Below are positions 7,796 through 15,314 of a stretch of DNA of 18,158 nt, piece after piece. Made by a program: the position numbers and the translations under genes. Within the stretch, counting starts at the first letter, position 1; each line of letters begins with the position of its first letter. The notes below the pieces were generated by a model. The model did not search any database. It worked only from the letters and a program-made list of their open reading frames with translations, and was not told the origin of the DNA. Source of the DNA: JARRJY01 sp037388705 (GTDB lineage Bacteria; Pseudomonadota; Gammaproteobacteria; UBA6429; Thiohalophilaceae); assembly GCA_037388705.1 (NCBI GenBank), contig JARRJY010000077.1:1-18158 (forward strand), given 5' to 3'.

Positions 7796-9145
7796 ATGGA
7801 ACAGGCTGAAAAACTTAATCCCATAGAAACAAAGCTCAGTGCAGCGCGCACCAGGTTAATTATTGATAAACCTTTCCTGGGCGCATTGGTATTACGCTTG
7901 CCAATGGTAATGGGTGATCCTTCATGGTGTCGCACAACTGCTACTGATGCACGTAAGTTTTATTACAATGCTGATTTCATCGATAACCTGACCCTTGAAG
8001 AAACGCAGTTCATGCTCGCACATGAGGCCCTGCATTGTGCCTTGTCACATTTTGCACGTCGTGCTCATCGCATCAAGATGCGTTGGGACCTGGCTTGTGA
8101 TTACGCCATCAATCCCTTGTTAATCAAAGATGGTTTAAAACCACCTCCGAACTCCATGTACATGAAAGAGTACGAGGGGATGACAGCTGAAGAAATCTAT
8201 CCATTGATAGATGAAAATAGCAATGATGAACCGCTGGATCATCACATGTATGACGATGAATCCAAAGATGGTGACAATGATACCGGCAAGTCAGATATGC
8301 CTCCGCCTCCAGACATGGAAGACCAGGAAGATAAGCAGGATAAAAGTGACGATGAACAAAAAGGGGAAGGTAAACAGCAACCTAATGATTCACGTCAGCA
8401 ACAACAGCCACAACCACAGGATAAGCAGCAACAGCAGGGTAATGGTCTGCAAGGTGAGGTCGATGACGATAAAGCCAAAGGTGCACCACAACCACCTCCA
8501 CTGACAAAAGCCGAACAGGAAACATTAGCCATTCAGTGGCAACAACGCATGGCAGGTGCTGCACAGTCCGCCATGCAAGCCGGAAAACTGGGCGGTGAAA
8601 TGGCACGGATGGTTGATCACCTGTTACAACCCCAATTACCCTGGCGAATGCTACTCGCCAAATACATGAATGCAATTGCACGTGACGATTACAGTTATAC
8701 ACGCCCCTCATCACGTCGTGGTGACCCAGCCATTTATCCGAGTTTACGCAGCTCACAAGCGGATATCGTGATCGCTGTGGATACCAGTGGTTCTATTTCG
8801 GATGGTGAAGTGGAAGAGTTTGTTTCCGAAATTAATGCCATTAAAGGGCAGATGCGAGCGCGGATTACCTTGTTAGCCTGTGATTCCGCATTAGCAGAAG
8901 AATGTCCATGGACTTATGAGGCCTGGGACAAGTTTGTAATGCCAGAAAAAATCAAAGGTGGCGGTGGTACCTCCTTTGTTCCCGTTTTTGAATGGACAGA
9001 GAATCAAGACCGGCAGCCTGAGCTTTTGGTATACTTCACTGATGCGGAAGGGGAATTTCCCGAGCATGAATCGGTTTGCCCTACCATCTGGTTAGTCAAA
9101 GGCAAGGCCAAGGTACCCTGGGGCCAGCGCATCCAGTTAAATTAA
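7796..9145 (+). CDS. VWA domain / putative metallopeptidase-like protein (DUF2201 type), partner of the MoxR ATPase
   Basis: A 449-residue cytoplasmic protein in three parts. Residues 1-140 form a peptidase-like domain with HEALH (76-80) in FMLAHEALHCALSH and the downstream DLACDYAIN typical of this family; HExxH suggests zinc binding. Residues 140-235 form a disordered linker rich in Asp, Gln, Pro and Lys. Residues 320-449 form a von Willebrand factor A domain with a complete MIDAS: DTSGS (329-333), Thr392 in GGGGTSF and Asp416 in YFTDAEG. The MIDAS should bind Mg2+ and a ligand acidic group. The gene starts 21 bases after the AAA+ gene and ends 15 bases before the dsrS-like gene. Whether the HEALH site cleaves peptides is not known. 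Confidence 0.88.
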   Translation: MEQAEKLNPIETKLSAARTRLIIDKPFLGALVLRLPMVMGDPSWCRTTATDARKFYYNADFIDNLTLEETQFMLAHEALHCALSHFARRAHRIKMRWDLACDYAINPLLIKDGLKPPPNSMYMKEYEGMTAEEIYPLIDENSNDEPLDHHMYDDESKDGDNDTGKSDMPPPPDMEDQEDKQDKSDDEQKGEGKQQPNDSRQQQQPQPQDKQQQQGNGLQGEVDDDKAKGAPQPPPLTKAEQETLAIQWQQRMAGAAQSAMQAGKLGGEMARMVDHLLQPQLPWRMLLAKYMNAIARDDYSYTRPSSRRGDPAIYPSLRSSQADIVIAVDTSGSISDGEVEEFVSEINAIKGQMRARITLLACDSALAEECPWTYEAWDKFVMPEKIKGGGGTSFVPVFEWTENQDRQPELLVYFTDAEGEFPEHESVCPTIWLVKGKAKVPWGQRIQLN

Positions 9146-9160
9146 GTTTTTATAGAAGTT

Positions 9161-10291
9161 ATGGATCTTTCAGCAGAAGACAGCTTACGCCTGAACGTTT
9201 TACTAAACCAGGATCTCCAGGCAGTTAGGATCGATGATTCCAAAATGATTGTCTATGGTCTGACGGAAAAGGGTGAGGCCAGGGTACCCCTGAATCCCAA
9301 TTGCCGTGATGAGCAATACATCAAGCGAGTAAAAGAAGCGATCTCCAGTCATGTTCTGGGTTCGCCAGGTGGTTACCCGATTTTTCTACGTCGCTGGACA
9401 CGAATGGGGCAAGCGCGAGATGAAAGCCTCGACAAGTTACTGCAACTGGGTGAACCGGAAGCTGTCGTGGCCGTTGTGCATGCCCCTGGTTTAACAGATG
9501 ACCAGGCGCGTCGCGCCTGGTGGTGTATGCCTTCATCAGAAAATGCCCGCCGCATGTTAAAAAACGAAACAGTGGCAAAAGGTAATATGGGTAAAGAGCT
9601 GGCGGAATTTCTGATCGAGTTTCTTGCTTTTGAAGAAGAAGCCAGGGATGTTATCGAATCTGTACGTCTTGTATTACAACCAGATCTGGTAGATGAAAAG
9701 ACCAAAGAGATCCTATGGTCAAAAGGTCAACGTAAAAACGCATTCCTGGTCGGATTTTTAAAAACGTTACCGGATGAACTGCCGGAAACTGCGTCGTCGC
9801 ATAAAGAGGCAGAGTTATTTCAAACTCAGTTACAAATGCTGGCAGAAAAAGGTAATAACTTCGCAAAACAGTTACTAAGAGTATTGAGTCCGGAGGGGCA
9901 GGCATTTTTAAAGACAGTTAAAACTGTTATGAAGAAACCATCCAGCCAGGATGTTGTTATTGCCCTGATGGAAGCTATTGAAGATTATTTTTTAGCAATG
10001 CGTATTTCAGAAAGGCCAAGCCACGATATTAACGAGATAATCGAAGCCGCAGGGCAACTCTGTAAAAATTGTGAAAATCACTCAAAAGAAATTTCAGAAA
10101 TATTGGAAGCGTTACCTGAATCCGAATCAATGGTAAAAGCGATGCTGGTTTTATCGTGGATGGGAGAAAAAACACTTAATCCAATTTTTTCCAAGACCGA
10201 TGCAATCGGTTCAGCGATGCGCAGAAAACTTGAACCATTATTTAATCCACTTAATGAACAGCTGGACCGTTTATATTCGGGTGGACGTTGA
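9161..10291 (+). CDS. dsrS: DsrS-like protein (sulfur oxidation, dsr-associated)
   Basis: A 376-residue soluble protein with no signal peptide or obvious cofactor motif. The N-terminal half carries stretches that I recognise from proteins annotated DsrS: MDLSAEDSLRLNVLL, LNPNCRDEQYI, HVLGSPGGYPIFLRRWTRMG (residues 64-83), LGEPEAVVAVVHAPGLTDD and ARRAWWCMP. dsrS is the last gene of the dsr operon in Allochromatium vinosum, where reverse sulfite reductase oxidises stored sulfur. Its own function is unknown. Here it lies outside any visible dsrAB/EFH genes and follows the MoxR-VWA pair by 15 bases. The C-terminal half is helical and less familiar. Identification is from memory and a search would settle it. 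Confidence 0.68.
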   Translation: MDLSAEDSLRLNVLLNQDLQAVRIDDSKMIVYGLTEKGEARVPLNPNCRDEQYIKRVKEAISSHVLGSPGGYPIFLRRWTRMGQARDESLDKLLQLGEPEAVVAVVHAPGLTDDQARRAWWCMPSSENARRMLKNETVAKGNMGKELAEFLIEFLAFEEEARDVIESVRLVLQPDLVDEKTKEILWSKGQRKNAFLVGFLKTLPDELPETASSHKEAELFQTQLQMLAEKGNNFAKQLLRVLSPEGQAFLKTVKTVMKKPSSQDVVIALMEAIEDYFLAMRISERPSHDINEIIEAAGQLCKNCENHSKEISEILEALPESESMVKAMLVLSWMGEKTLNPIFSKTDAIGSAMRRKLEPLFNPLNEQLDRLYSGGR

Positions 10292-10298
10292 AAGTATT

Positions 10299-10313
10299 GA
10301 TACAATTTGTATC
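10299..10313. promoter_or_regulatory. Perfect palindrome upstream of the glutaredoxin gene
   Basis: GATACAA (10299-10305), a single T, then TTGTATC (10307-10313) form a perfect 7+7 inverted repeat. It lies 8 bases after the dsrS-like stop and 26 bases before the glutaredoxin ATG. The size and symmetry fit a dimeric repressor operator. It does not match the FNR box, whose half-site spacing differs. A spurious TTG start lies within it. Confidence 0.4.
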
Positions 10314-10339
10314 TAAAAAGTTGTACAGAGGTAAAATGT

Positions 10340-10597
10340 ATGCCAGAGATCGATATGTATTGCACCAGCACTTGCCCGTTTTGTCAGCGCGCAGAAAAAT
10401 TACTGGTAAAGAAAGGTGTAAATTTCAACAAGATAAATGTTGAGAATAATCAGCCAAAACTTAAAGAAATGTTAAAGCGCTCAGGACAAAATACGGTTCC
10501 ACAAATATTTATTGATGATAAGCACATTGGTGGTTTTGATGACCTGGCGGAACTGGATATTATGGATGAACTGGATCCTCTGTTGGGGCTTGAATAA
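10340..10597 (+). CDS. grxC: Glutaredoxin 3 (GrxC type)
   Basis: A dithiol glutaredoxin of 85 residues, the normal length for GrxC. It uses glutathione to reduce disulfides and glutathionylated proteins in the cytoplasm. The active site CPFC is at residues 12-15, with an extra Cys at 8. The cis-proline motif TVPQIF (52-57) and GGFDDL (64-69) complete the glutathione site. The ATG at 10340 is chosen over an upstream in-frame TTG because GAGGT precedes it and the protein then starts MPEIDMYC. It follows the dsrS-like gene by 48 bases and is the last gene before the terminator. Cotranscription with the MoxR/VWA/DsrS genes is possible, or it may use its own signal at the palindrome. Confidence 0.93.
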   Translation: MPEIDMYCTSTCPFCQRAEKLLVKKGVNFNKINVENNQPKLKEMLKRSGQNTVPQIFIDDKHIGGFDDLAELDIMDELDPLLGLE

Positions 10598-10610
10598 ATA
10601 CTTGATATAA

Positions 10611-10634
10611 AAAGGGCCTGTATCACAGGCCTTT
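10611..10634. terminator. Bidirectional rho-independent terminator
   Basis: GGCCTGT pairs with ACAGGCC around an ATC loop (10622-10624). The stem extends outward by a G-T and two A-T pairs. AAAA lies on the left and TTTATT on the right. It lies between the convergent glutaredoxin gene and the leftward 122-residue gene, 13 bases past the glutaredoxin stop and touching the end of the other. Confidence 0.88.
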
Positions 10635-10635
10635 A

Positions 10636-11004
10636 TTATGTTTTATCGGCATACCCAAATTCACCGGACCATTTTCCTTTTTTGAAATCAATCTTTAGCC
10701 AGTGTGGAATATAGCGCTCACCGTTTTCTATTGGGAATTCTGTCAGGGGTGGCGGACTGCCATCCTTACTTACCTCGCATTTCTTTGTCATAACGGGACG
10801 AAAACGAACCGCGAGCTTGTCAGACACGCTGACATCGTTGTCCTCTATAGTTTCATGAAACCGGACTGCTTTTCGAATCAGGCAGCTAAAATAGAGTTCC
10901 ATCTCGGCTAGCAAGGAAGATGAACGTTGTCGTAACTCATTTTCTGCAGCAGGACTCAAAGATACCGCTAGTTTTTTACCATTTATTTCAATTGTTTTTT
11001 TCAT
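10636..11004 (-). CDS. Hypothetical protein, 122 residues
   Basis: Not recognised. It is a soluble protein without a signal peptide. It opens with a beta-rich segment (MKKTIEINGKKLAVSLSP), followed by a helix (AAENELRQRSSSLLAEMELY). Next come SCLIRKAVRFHE and a region with RFRPVMTKKCEV. A C-terminal stretch ENGERYIPHWLKIDFKKG has aromatic and charged residues. Two cysteines are present. Translation probably starts at the ATG at 11004, although the ribosome binding site is weak. The stop lies against the terminator. It is 8 bases from the end of the EAL fragment upstream, so it may share that transcript. Confidence 0.65.
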   Translation of the reverse strand: MKKTIEINGKKLAVSLSPAAENELRQRSSSLLAEMELYFSCLIRKAVRFHETIEDNDVSVSDKLAVRFRPVMTKKCEVSKDGSPPPLTEFPIENGERYIPHWLKIDFKKGKWSGEFGYADKT

Positions 11005-11011
11005 TTATTTG

Positions 11012-11411
11012 TCACTTGTTAAACAGGAATTCTTTTAGTGATTCCTTGTCCATTGGGTGGGCAAAATAGAAGCCCTGTAGAACATCACAATCATATTCTT
11101 TTAATATATCAGCTTGTTCTTTTGTTTCAACGCCCTCTGCAACAACTGGTATTTCGAGGTTTTTGCAAAGATTAATAATTCCCTGGACCATTTTCCTGTC
11201 CTGTTCATCAGTAAGAATGTCCCTGACAAAACTTTTATCGATTTTAAGCTCATTAATTGGTAACGTTTTCAATACATTAAGAGAAGAGTAAGCCATACCA
11301 AAGTCATCAAGAGATATTTTGATACCCGCATGTTGTATTTTTTCAAGTAGTGATCTGGCCTTTTCAGTGTCCTCAATAAAATGAGAATTCTTTTTTGTTT
11401 TTAATGGTACT
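11012..11411 (-). pseudogene. EAL domain, C-terminal fragment separated by a frame change
   Basis: This frame carries the second half of a cyclic-di-GMP phosphodiesterase (EAL) domain: SHFIEDTEKA, KISLDDFGMAYSSL, ELKIDKSFVRDI, VVAEGVETKEQAD and LQGFYFAHPM. These hold the metal-binding Asp-Asp and Glu residues and the loop-6 region. It has no credible start of its own. Residues read upstream of about 11400 in this frame are nonsense, and no ribosome binding site precedes the ATG at 11449. It continues the GGDEF-EAL gene upstream. The missing piece between them includes the family's ExT (LEITE) motif, so a simple 1-base correction would not restore a full domain. Confidence 0.8.
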
Positions 11412-13259
11412 AAGTACATCACTAAAATTTTCGTCAAAAAGCTGTGCAACTGAAAAATTTACGGATAATCGTAATTTACCCATGGAGAAGCCAGGTATCG
11501 TATTATGTATTTCATGACATTCGTCAACAGCTGTCTCATAAACATAACGGCTGATATCTGCAATCATACCTGTTGACTCGGCAATAGGTATAAATTCTGA
11601 AGGAGATACTTCACCAAGAGATGGGTTTTTCCATCGTATCAAGGTTTCCACACCTGAAAAAGTATTAGTTCTTGTGTTAACTTGTGGTTGATATACAAGA
11701 AAGAACTCATTATTTTTTTCTGCACGAGACAGTTCTTTTTCTATTATCGCAAGACGTTTTTGTTGTTCTTCAAGATCATCTGAATAAATACAGGTGTTCA
11801 GGCGAGCCTTTTTTGCCTTATACATGGCCATATCCGCTTTGCGTAATAATTCATCAACGGTTGTGCCATTTTCAGGTGATTTTGATATCCCGATACTCGC
11901 TCTTATTACGAATTCATTAGAATTAATATTGATCGGCTCCGCCAGGTAGATTAAAAAATGTTTGCATAGATTGAGAAGTTTGTCAGTATCTGTTTCAGAG
12001 GTCAGGATAATAAACTCGTCACCACCTTGTCTAAGCGCCAAGCTTTGTTGAAAAAAACTGCTAATTTTTTCAGAAACTTTAAGTAATATTTTATCTCCAA
12101 TTGAATGTCCAAATAGATCATTGCTGGATTTAAAATTATCAAGATCAATAAACAATACAGAGAAGGAGTTATACTGTTTTTTCCAGTGAACGAATTTTTT
12201 AGGAAGAGAGCGACGATTAGGAAGGTCAGTTAATAGATCATGGTTGGCTTGGTATTCAAGATTTTTCCTAGAGGTCACTTGAAGAGCAACATTGGACCTA
12301 AAGAAATAATACAAAATTATATTAATAATAATGATTAGACCAATAGAAGTTCCTATAGATTGTATAAATTTATTATAAAGATTGTTGGCGGGAATAATTG
12401 TTAAGATAAAGTATTCAAATATCGGGTCATAGCCAGTGACTGAGTAATATTTTTCACCAGTGTGGCTTTGTGCAAATAACGATACCAGTTCACCACTTTT
12501 TTTAAACTCATCAATACTCATTCCTGTTTGTGTCAGCATGTTATTTTCAAAATACCTGATCACTTTATCTGGTAGAGGCGATTCATACCACTGGGAGAAA
12601 TTTTCAATATTAATATTATCAACATATTGGCGATAAAAATCAGACCTGATTACGACAAGTTCTACATCTTTTGGTAAGTTGAATCCTGACAAGATACTAC
12701 TTGATTCATCAATCCTTAATCCTGTCGTCATAACTCCGACAACATCCCCATTATCGTTTGTGATTCTATAGCGTAACGGTATAACCCATTCATTCAGTGC
12801 TTTCATAAAATATGTGCGTCCCATAACCATGGTGCCGGACTCAATTGCCTGTTTGAATGATTGGGCAGTGTTGCTGTTTTTTAAAAGGTTGGGGAGACTG
12901 GATCGGTCAATATTAAAACTTGTTAATACCAGGTTACCGGATACATCTGCCATGCCAAATCCTGCAAGATCAGGATTTCTTTCGAGCATTTCATCAATTA
13001 ACTTTCTTGCTTGAGCGTTTTGATGGATAAGATCCATTTCAACGAGGCGCTCACCAAGCAGCTTAAGAAAAGCCTGGTTCTTGAGAAGTACTGAACGCAT
13101 GGAGCTTGTGACGATATTGTTGGCATATGTCAGTTCAGATTGTGCGTCACTTTTAATATTGCTCCAGTTTAGATAAGCCAGGTAAGATGCACATAGAATA
13201 GATATCAAAATGATAAACAGGTATATTTTCCATAAATGTTTAAACGCACTATCTAGCAT
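11373..13259 (-). CDS. Membrane-bound GGDEF-EAL cyclic-di-GMP signalling protein, truncated in the EAL domain
   Basis: A 628-residue reading frame. Residues 12-31 and 303-321 are membrane helices and enclose a periplasmic sensor region of about 270 residues, probably a dCache domain (FGMADVSGNLVLTSF; GVMTTGLRIDESS). The GGDEF domain (about 335-490) is intact: DLDNFKSSNDLFGH, and GGDEF at 412-416. It should make c-di-GMP; the RxxD inhibitory site is absent (FQQS in its place). The EAL domain starts at about 508, with ETL at 538-540 in place of EAL and N601 in SVNFSVAQ. The frame then closes at KNKKEFSFY. The remaining EAL sequence lies in another frame downstream. Phosphodiesterase activity is therefore lost if the sequence is right. 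Confidence 0.88.
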   Translation of the reverse strand: MLDSAFKHLWKIYLFIILISILCASYLAYLNWSNIKSDAQSELTYANNIVTSSMRSVLLKNQAFLKLLGERLVEMDLIHQNAQARKLIDEMLERNPDLAGFGMADVSGNLVLTSFNIDRSSLPNLLKNSNTAQSFKQAIESGTMVMGRTYFMKALNEWVIPLRYRITNDNGDVVGVMTTGLRIDESSSILSGFNLPKDVELVVIRSDFYRQYVDNINIENFSQWYESPLPDKVIRYFENNMLTQTGMSIDEFKKSGELVSLFAQSHTGEKYYSVTGYDPIFEYFILTIIPANNLYNKFIQSIGTSIGLIIIINIILYYFFRSNVALQVTSRKNLEYQANHDLLTDLPNRRSLPKKFVHWKKQYNSFSVLFIDLDNFKSSNDLFGHSIGDKILLKVSEKISSFFQQSLALRQGGDEFIILTSETDTDKLLNLCKHFLIYLAEPININSNEFVIRASIGISKSPENGTTVDELLRKADMAMYKAKKARLNTCIYSDDLEEQQKRLAIIEKELSRAEKNNEFFLVYQPQVNTRTNTFSGVETLIRWKNPSLGEVSPSEFIPIAESTGMIADISRYVYETAVDECHEIHNTIPGFSMGKLRLSVNFSVAQLFDENFSDVLSTIKNKKEFSFY

Positions 13260-13486
13260 GTTAATCCATCAGACCTGAATCTCACGAATAATTTGTGGTT
13301 AATATTTTCGAATCTATCTTTTCTGACAATATTGTAAGTATAATTAATAAAACCTGTGATTTCTTTATAATTCTTACAGGTATGGTTGTTCATCTGGAGC
13401 AGTGATATATCATTACAAGAAGTATTTCTGCTACAGTGATTATACGAATAATAATCATCAGGATTTTCTATATAATCATGCCCCAT
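13253..13486 (-). CDS. Doubtful small reading frame, 77 residues
   Basis: An open frame in the AT-rich gap upstream of the GGDEF-EAL gene. Its stop overlaps the GGDEF start (ATGCTAG), which could allow coupling. The product is Asn/Tyr-rich with four or more Cys and no recognisable motif. There is no clear ribosome binding site, and the composition looks like translated AT-rich spacer. The rest of the gap up to 13556 shows no gene. A possible promoter for the GGDEF gene (TTGTCA, 17 bases, AATATT on the minus strand) lies inside this frame. Confidence 0.18.
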   Translation of the reverse strand: MGHDYIENPDDYYSYNHCSRNTSCNDISLLQMNNHTCKNYKEITGFINYTYNIVRKDRFENINHKLFVRFRSDGLTC

Positions 13487-13556
13487 TTCTACAAGAAGTC
13501 ATTTTATCTATAGTGAAGATTAACTGGATATATTTATATTAACTTATTAGTGCTTT

Positions 13557-15281
13557 CTAACTTATTATTTTTAACCAGTTCTTACGGTTTATTAACTGAG
13601 CTTCTTCGGGGTTTTCAAGAAATTTCATTGCGCAAGTTGTTTTAGGTGCTGGCTCCAGTTTTAGTTGAAATCGCATTAATTCATCCCGGCGAAACGCATG
13701 TATCTCAAGATTGTCAACAACTGTATATGGAGCAAGTAGTTTTTCAATATTTTGTTTGTTCACCCTGATATTATTTAATGCAATAATGACGTCACCTGCT
13801 GAAAGACCCGCATTTTGGGCCGGACTATTGTCCAGTACATGAACCAGTTTTGCGCCGGATGAGTCATTGCCAAATCTGGCACCAACCCATGTGGCAGTAG
13901 TATCTATATCATCTTGAAATTTTCCACCTTTGTCATCTAGATTAGTGGTGGGCTGAAGTTGCCATTGAACGCCAACCTGTAACATTAGCTCATCAAACGG
14001 AATGTCTTCAGTGTTATATAAGTAGCGTTGAAAGAAATCACTTAAATCTATTCCTGCAATGTCTGATGCTATTTTTTCGATCTGTTTTTCAGGTACACCA
14101 ATCAAGGGGTTACCGTGTTCCTGCCAGAGTCGCTGCATAACAGTATCAAGGCTGGCTTCCTGGTTTGTTACCTTTCTAATCGTTAAATCCAGCGCAAGTG
14201 CAATAAGTGATCCTTTGGTGTAATAACTGACGATGTTATTGGGCGCACTTTCATCCTGTTTATAGAATTTGGTCCATGTATCAAAACTGGAATCTGCCAC
14301 GCTTTGTTTCAGTCGTCCTTCGCCACGGTAGACACGTGTCATAGTCTGGCCCAGTAATTCCAGGTAGCTTTCCGGGCTGATCAGACCACTGCGTACAAGT
14401 CCAAGGTCGTCATAATAGGAAGTAATCCCTTCAAACGCCCAGAGTTGCCGGGTATAGGTTTCCTGGCTGAGATCATAAGGAAGATAAGATTCTGGTTTTA
14501 TTCGTTTAACATTCCAGGTATGAAAATATTCATGGCTACATAAGCCAAGAAAAGTACGATACTCTTCACCGATTTCTTGCTGGTTTTTCACTGGCAGGTC
14601 GTTGCGACTGCATAATAGGGCAGTAGAAGCGCGATGTTCCAGGCCGCCATAACCATCGCCGACAACCATGACCAGGAATACATAACGTTTCATTTCAGGT
14701 AATTCACCAAACATATTGATATGTGTTTCACATATTTTTGCCAGGTCCTGGCAGAGCCGATCTATATCTGCGTGATGTTTACCTGTCAGGACAATGTCAT
14801 GCGGGGTATTAGCGACTTCAAAGGTCGCAAGGGTAAAGTCACCCATCTCAACCGGGTGATCAATCAGTTCATCATAATCGTCAGCGTAATAGGTACCGAA
14901 GCCATGTGGTTCGGCATGCAGTTGGCTCATACTGGTAGCCACTTTCCAGTGAGAATATGTTTCACCTTCCGGGGAAAGTATCTCGACGGAACAGGCCTTA
15001 GTTGCCTGGCCAATCGCTTCCAGAAAAACACTGGTACCATTGAAAAATCCATGTGTAGTATCAAGGTGTGCAGACCTTACTGATAAGTCCCAGGCATAAA
15101 CTTGGTATTGAATTGTTAATAGTGAGTCAGCGGGTTCAATCTGCCACGTACTTTTATCCAGTTTGGTGGTTGTTAATATTTTTTCACCGGAACGGGCATT
15201 AAGCATAATAATGGTGCGTGCAAAGTCACGGATCATGTAACTCCCCGGTATCCACGCGGGTAATACTGTATTGCAAATCAA
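13557..15281 (-). CDS. M61 family peptidase (glycyl aminopeptidase type) with PDZ domain; N-terminus damaged
   Basis: A zinc metallopeptidase of 574 residues as read from a TTG at 15281. The zinc motif HEYFH is at residues 250-254, the third ligand Glu284 is in WAFEGITSYY, and GYGGLEHR (210-217) precedes them, as in M61. A PDZ domain covers about 470-530 (NSPAQNAGLSAGDVIIALNN). The N-terminal beta domain begins abruptly at LPAWIPGSYMIRDF; family members have about 35-40 residues before this. The TTG has no ribosome binding site. A GTG at 15294 with AAGTGAG five bases upstream starts a different frame reading MSKEFDLQYSI, which looks like the missing N-terminus. A short out-of-frame deletion near 15265 is therefore likely. 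No signal peptide is seen. Confidence 0.82.
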   Translation of the reverse strand: MICNTVLPAWIPGSYMIRDFARTIIMLNARSGEKILTTTKLDKSTWQIEPADSLLTIQYQVYAWDLSVRSAHLDTTHGFFNGTSVFLEAIGQATKACSVEILSPEGETYSHWKVATSMSQLHAEPHGFGTYYADDYDELIDHPVEMGDFTLATFEVANTPHDIVLTGKHHADIDRLCQDLAKICETHINMFGELPEMKRYVFLVMVVGDGYGGLEHRASTALLCSRNDLPVKNQQEIGEEYRTFLGLCSHEYFHTWNVKRIKPESYLPYDLSQETYTRQLWAFEGITSYYDDLGLVRSGLISPESYLELLGQTMTRVYRGEGRLKQSVADSSFDTWTKFYKQDESAPNNIVSYYTKGSLIALALDLTIRKVTNQEASLDTVMQRLWQEHGNPLIGVPEKQIEKIASDIAGIDLSDFFQRYLYNTEDIPFDELMLQVGVQWQLQPTTNLDDKGGKFQDDIDTTATWVGARFGNDSSGAKLVHVLDNSPAQNAGLSAGDVIIALNNIRVNKQNIEKLLAPYTVVDNLEIHAFRRDELMRFQLKLEPAPKTTCAMKFLENPEEAQLINRKNWLKIIS

Positions 15282-15314
15282 ATTCTTTTGACACGATATC
15301 TCACTTAAATATAT

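Noticed and set aside
8380..8460. CAG/CAA-rich tract as a tandem repeat element
   Set aside because: It encodes the Gln-rich linker of the VWA protein and has no exact repeat unit.
8211..8756. Met/His-rich frames overlapping the VWA gene on both strands
   Set aside because: They are out-of-frame readings of the low-complexity Gln/Asp linker.
10294..10318. FNR-type site before the glutaredoxin gene
   Set aside because: TTGAT is present, but the partner half-site is not at the four-base spacing and differs in sequence.
13260..13556. CRISPR or mobile-element terminal repeats in the AT-rich gap
   Set aside because: Repeats are only 7-10 bases long, occur twice, and there is no transposase or regular spacing.
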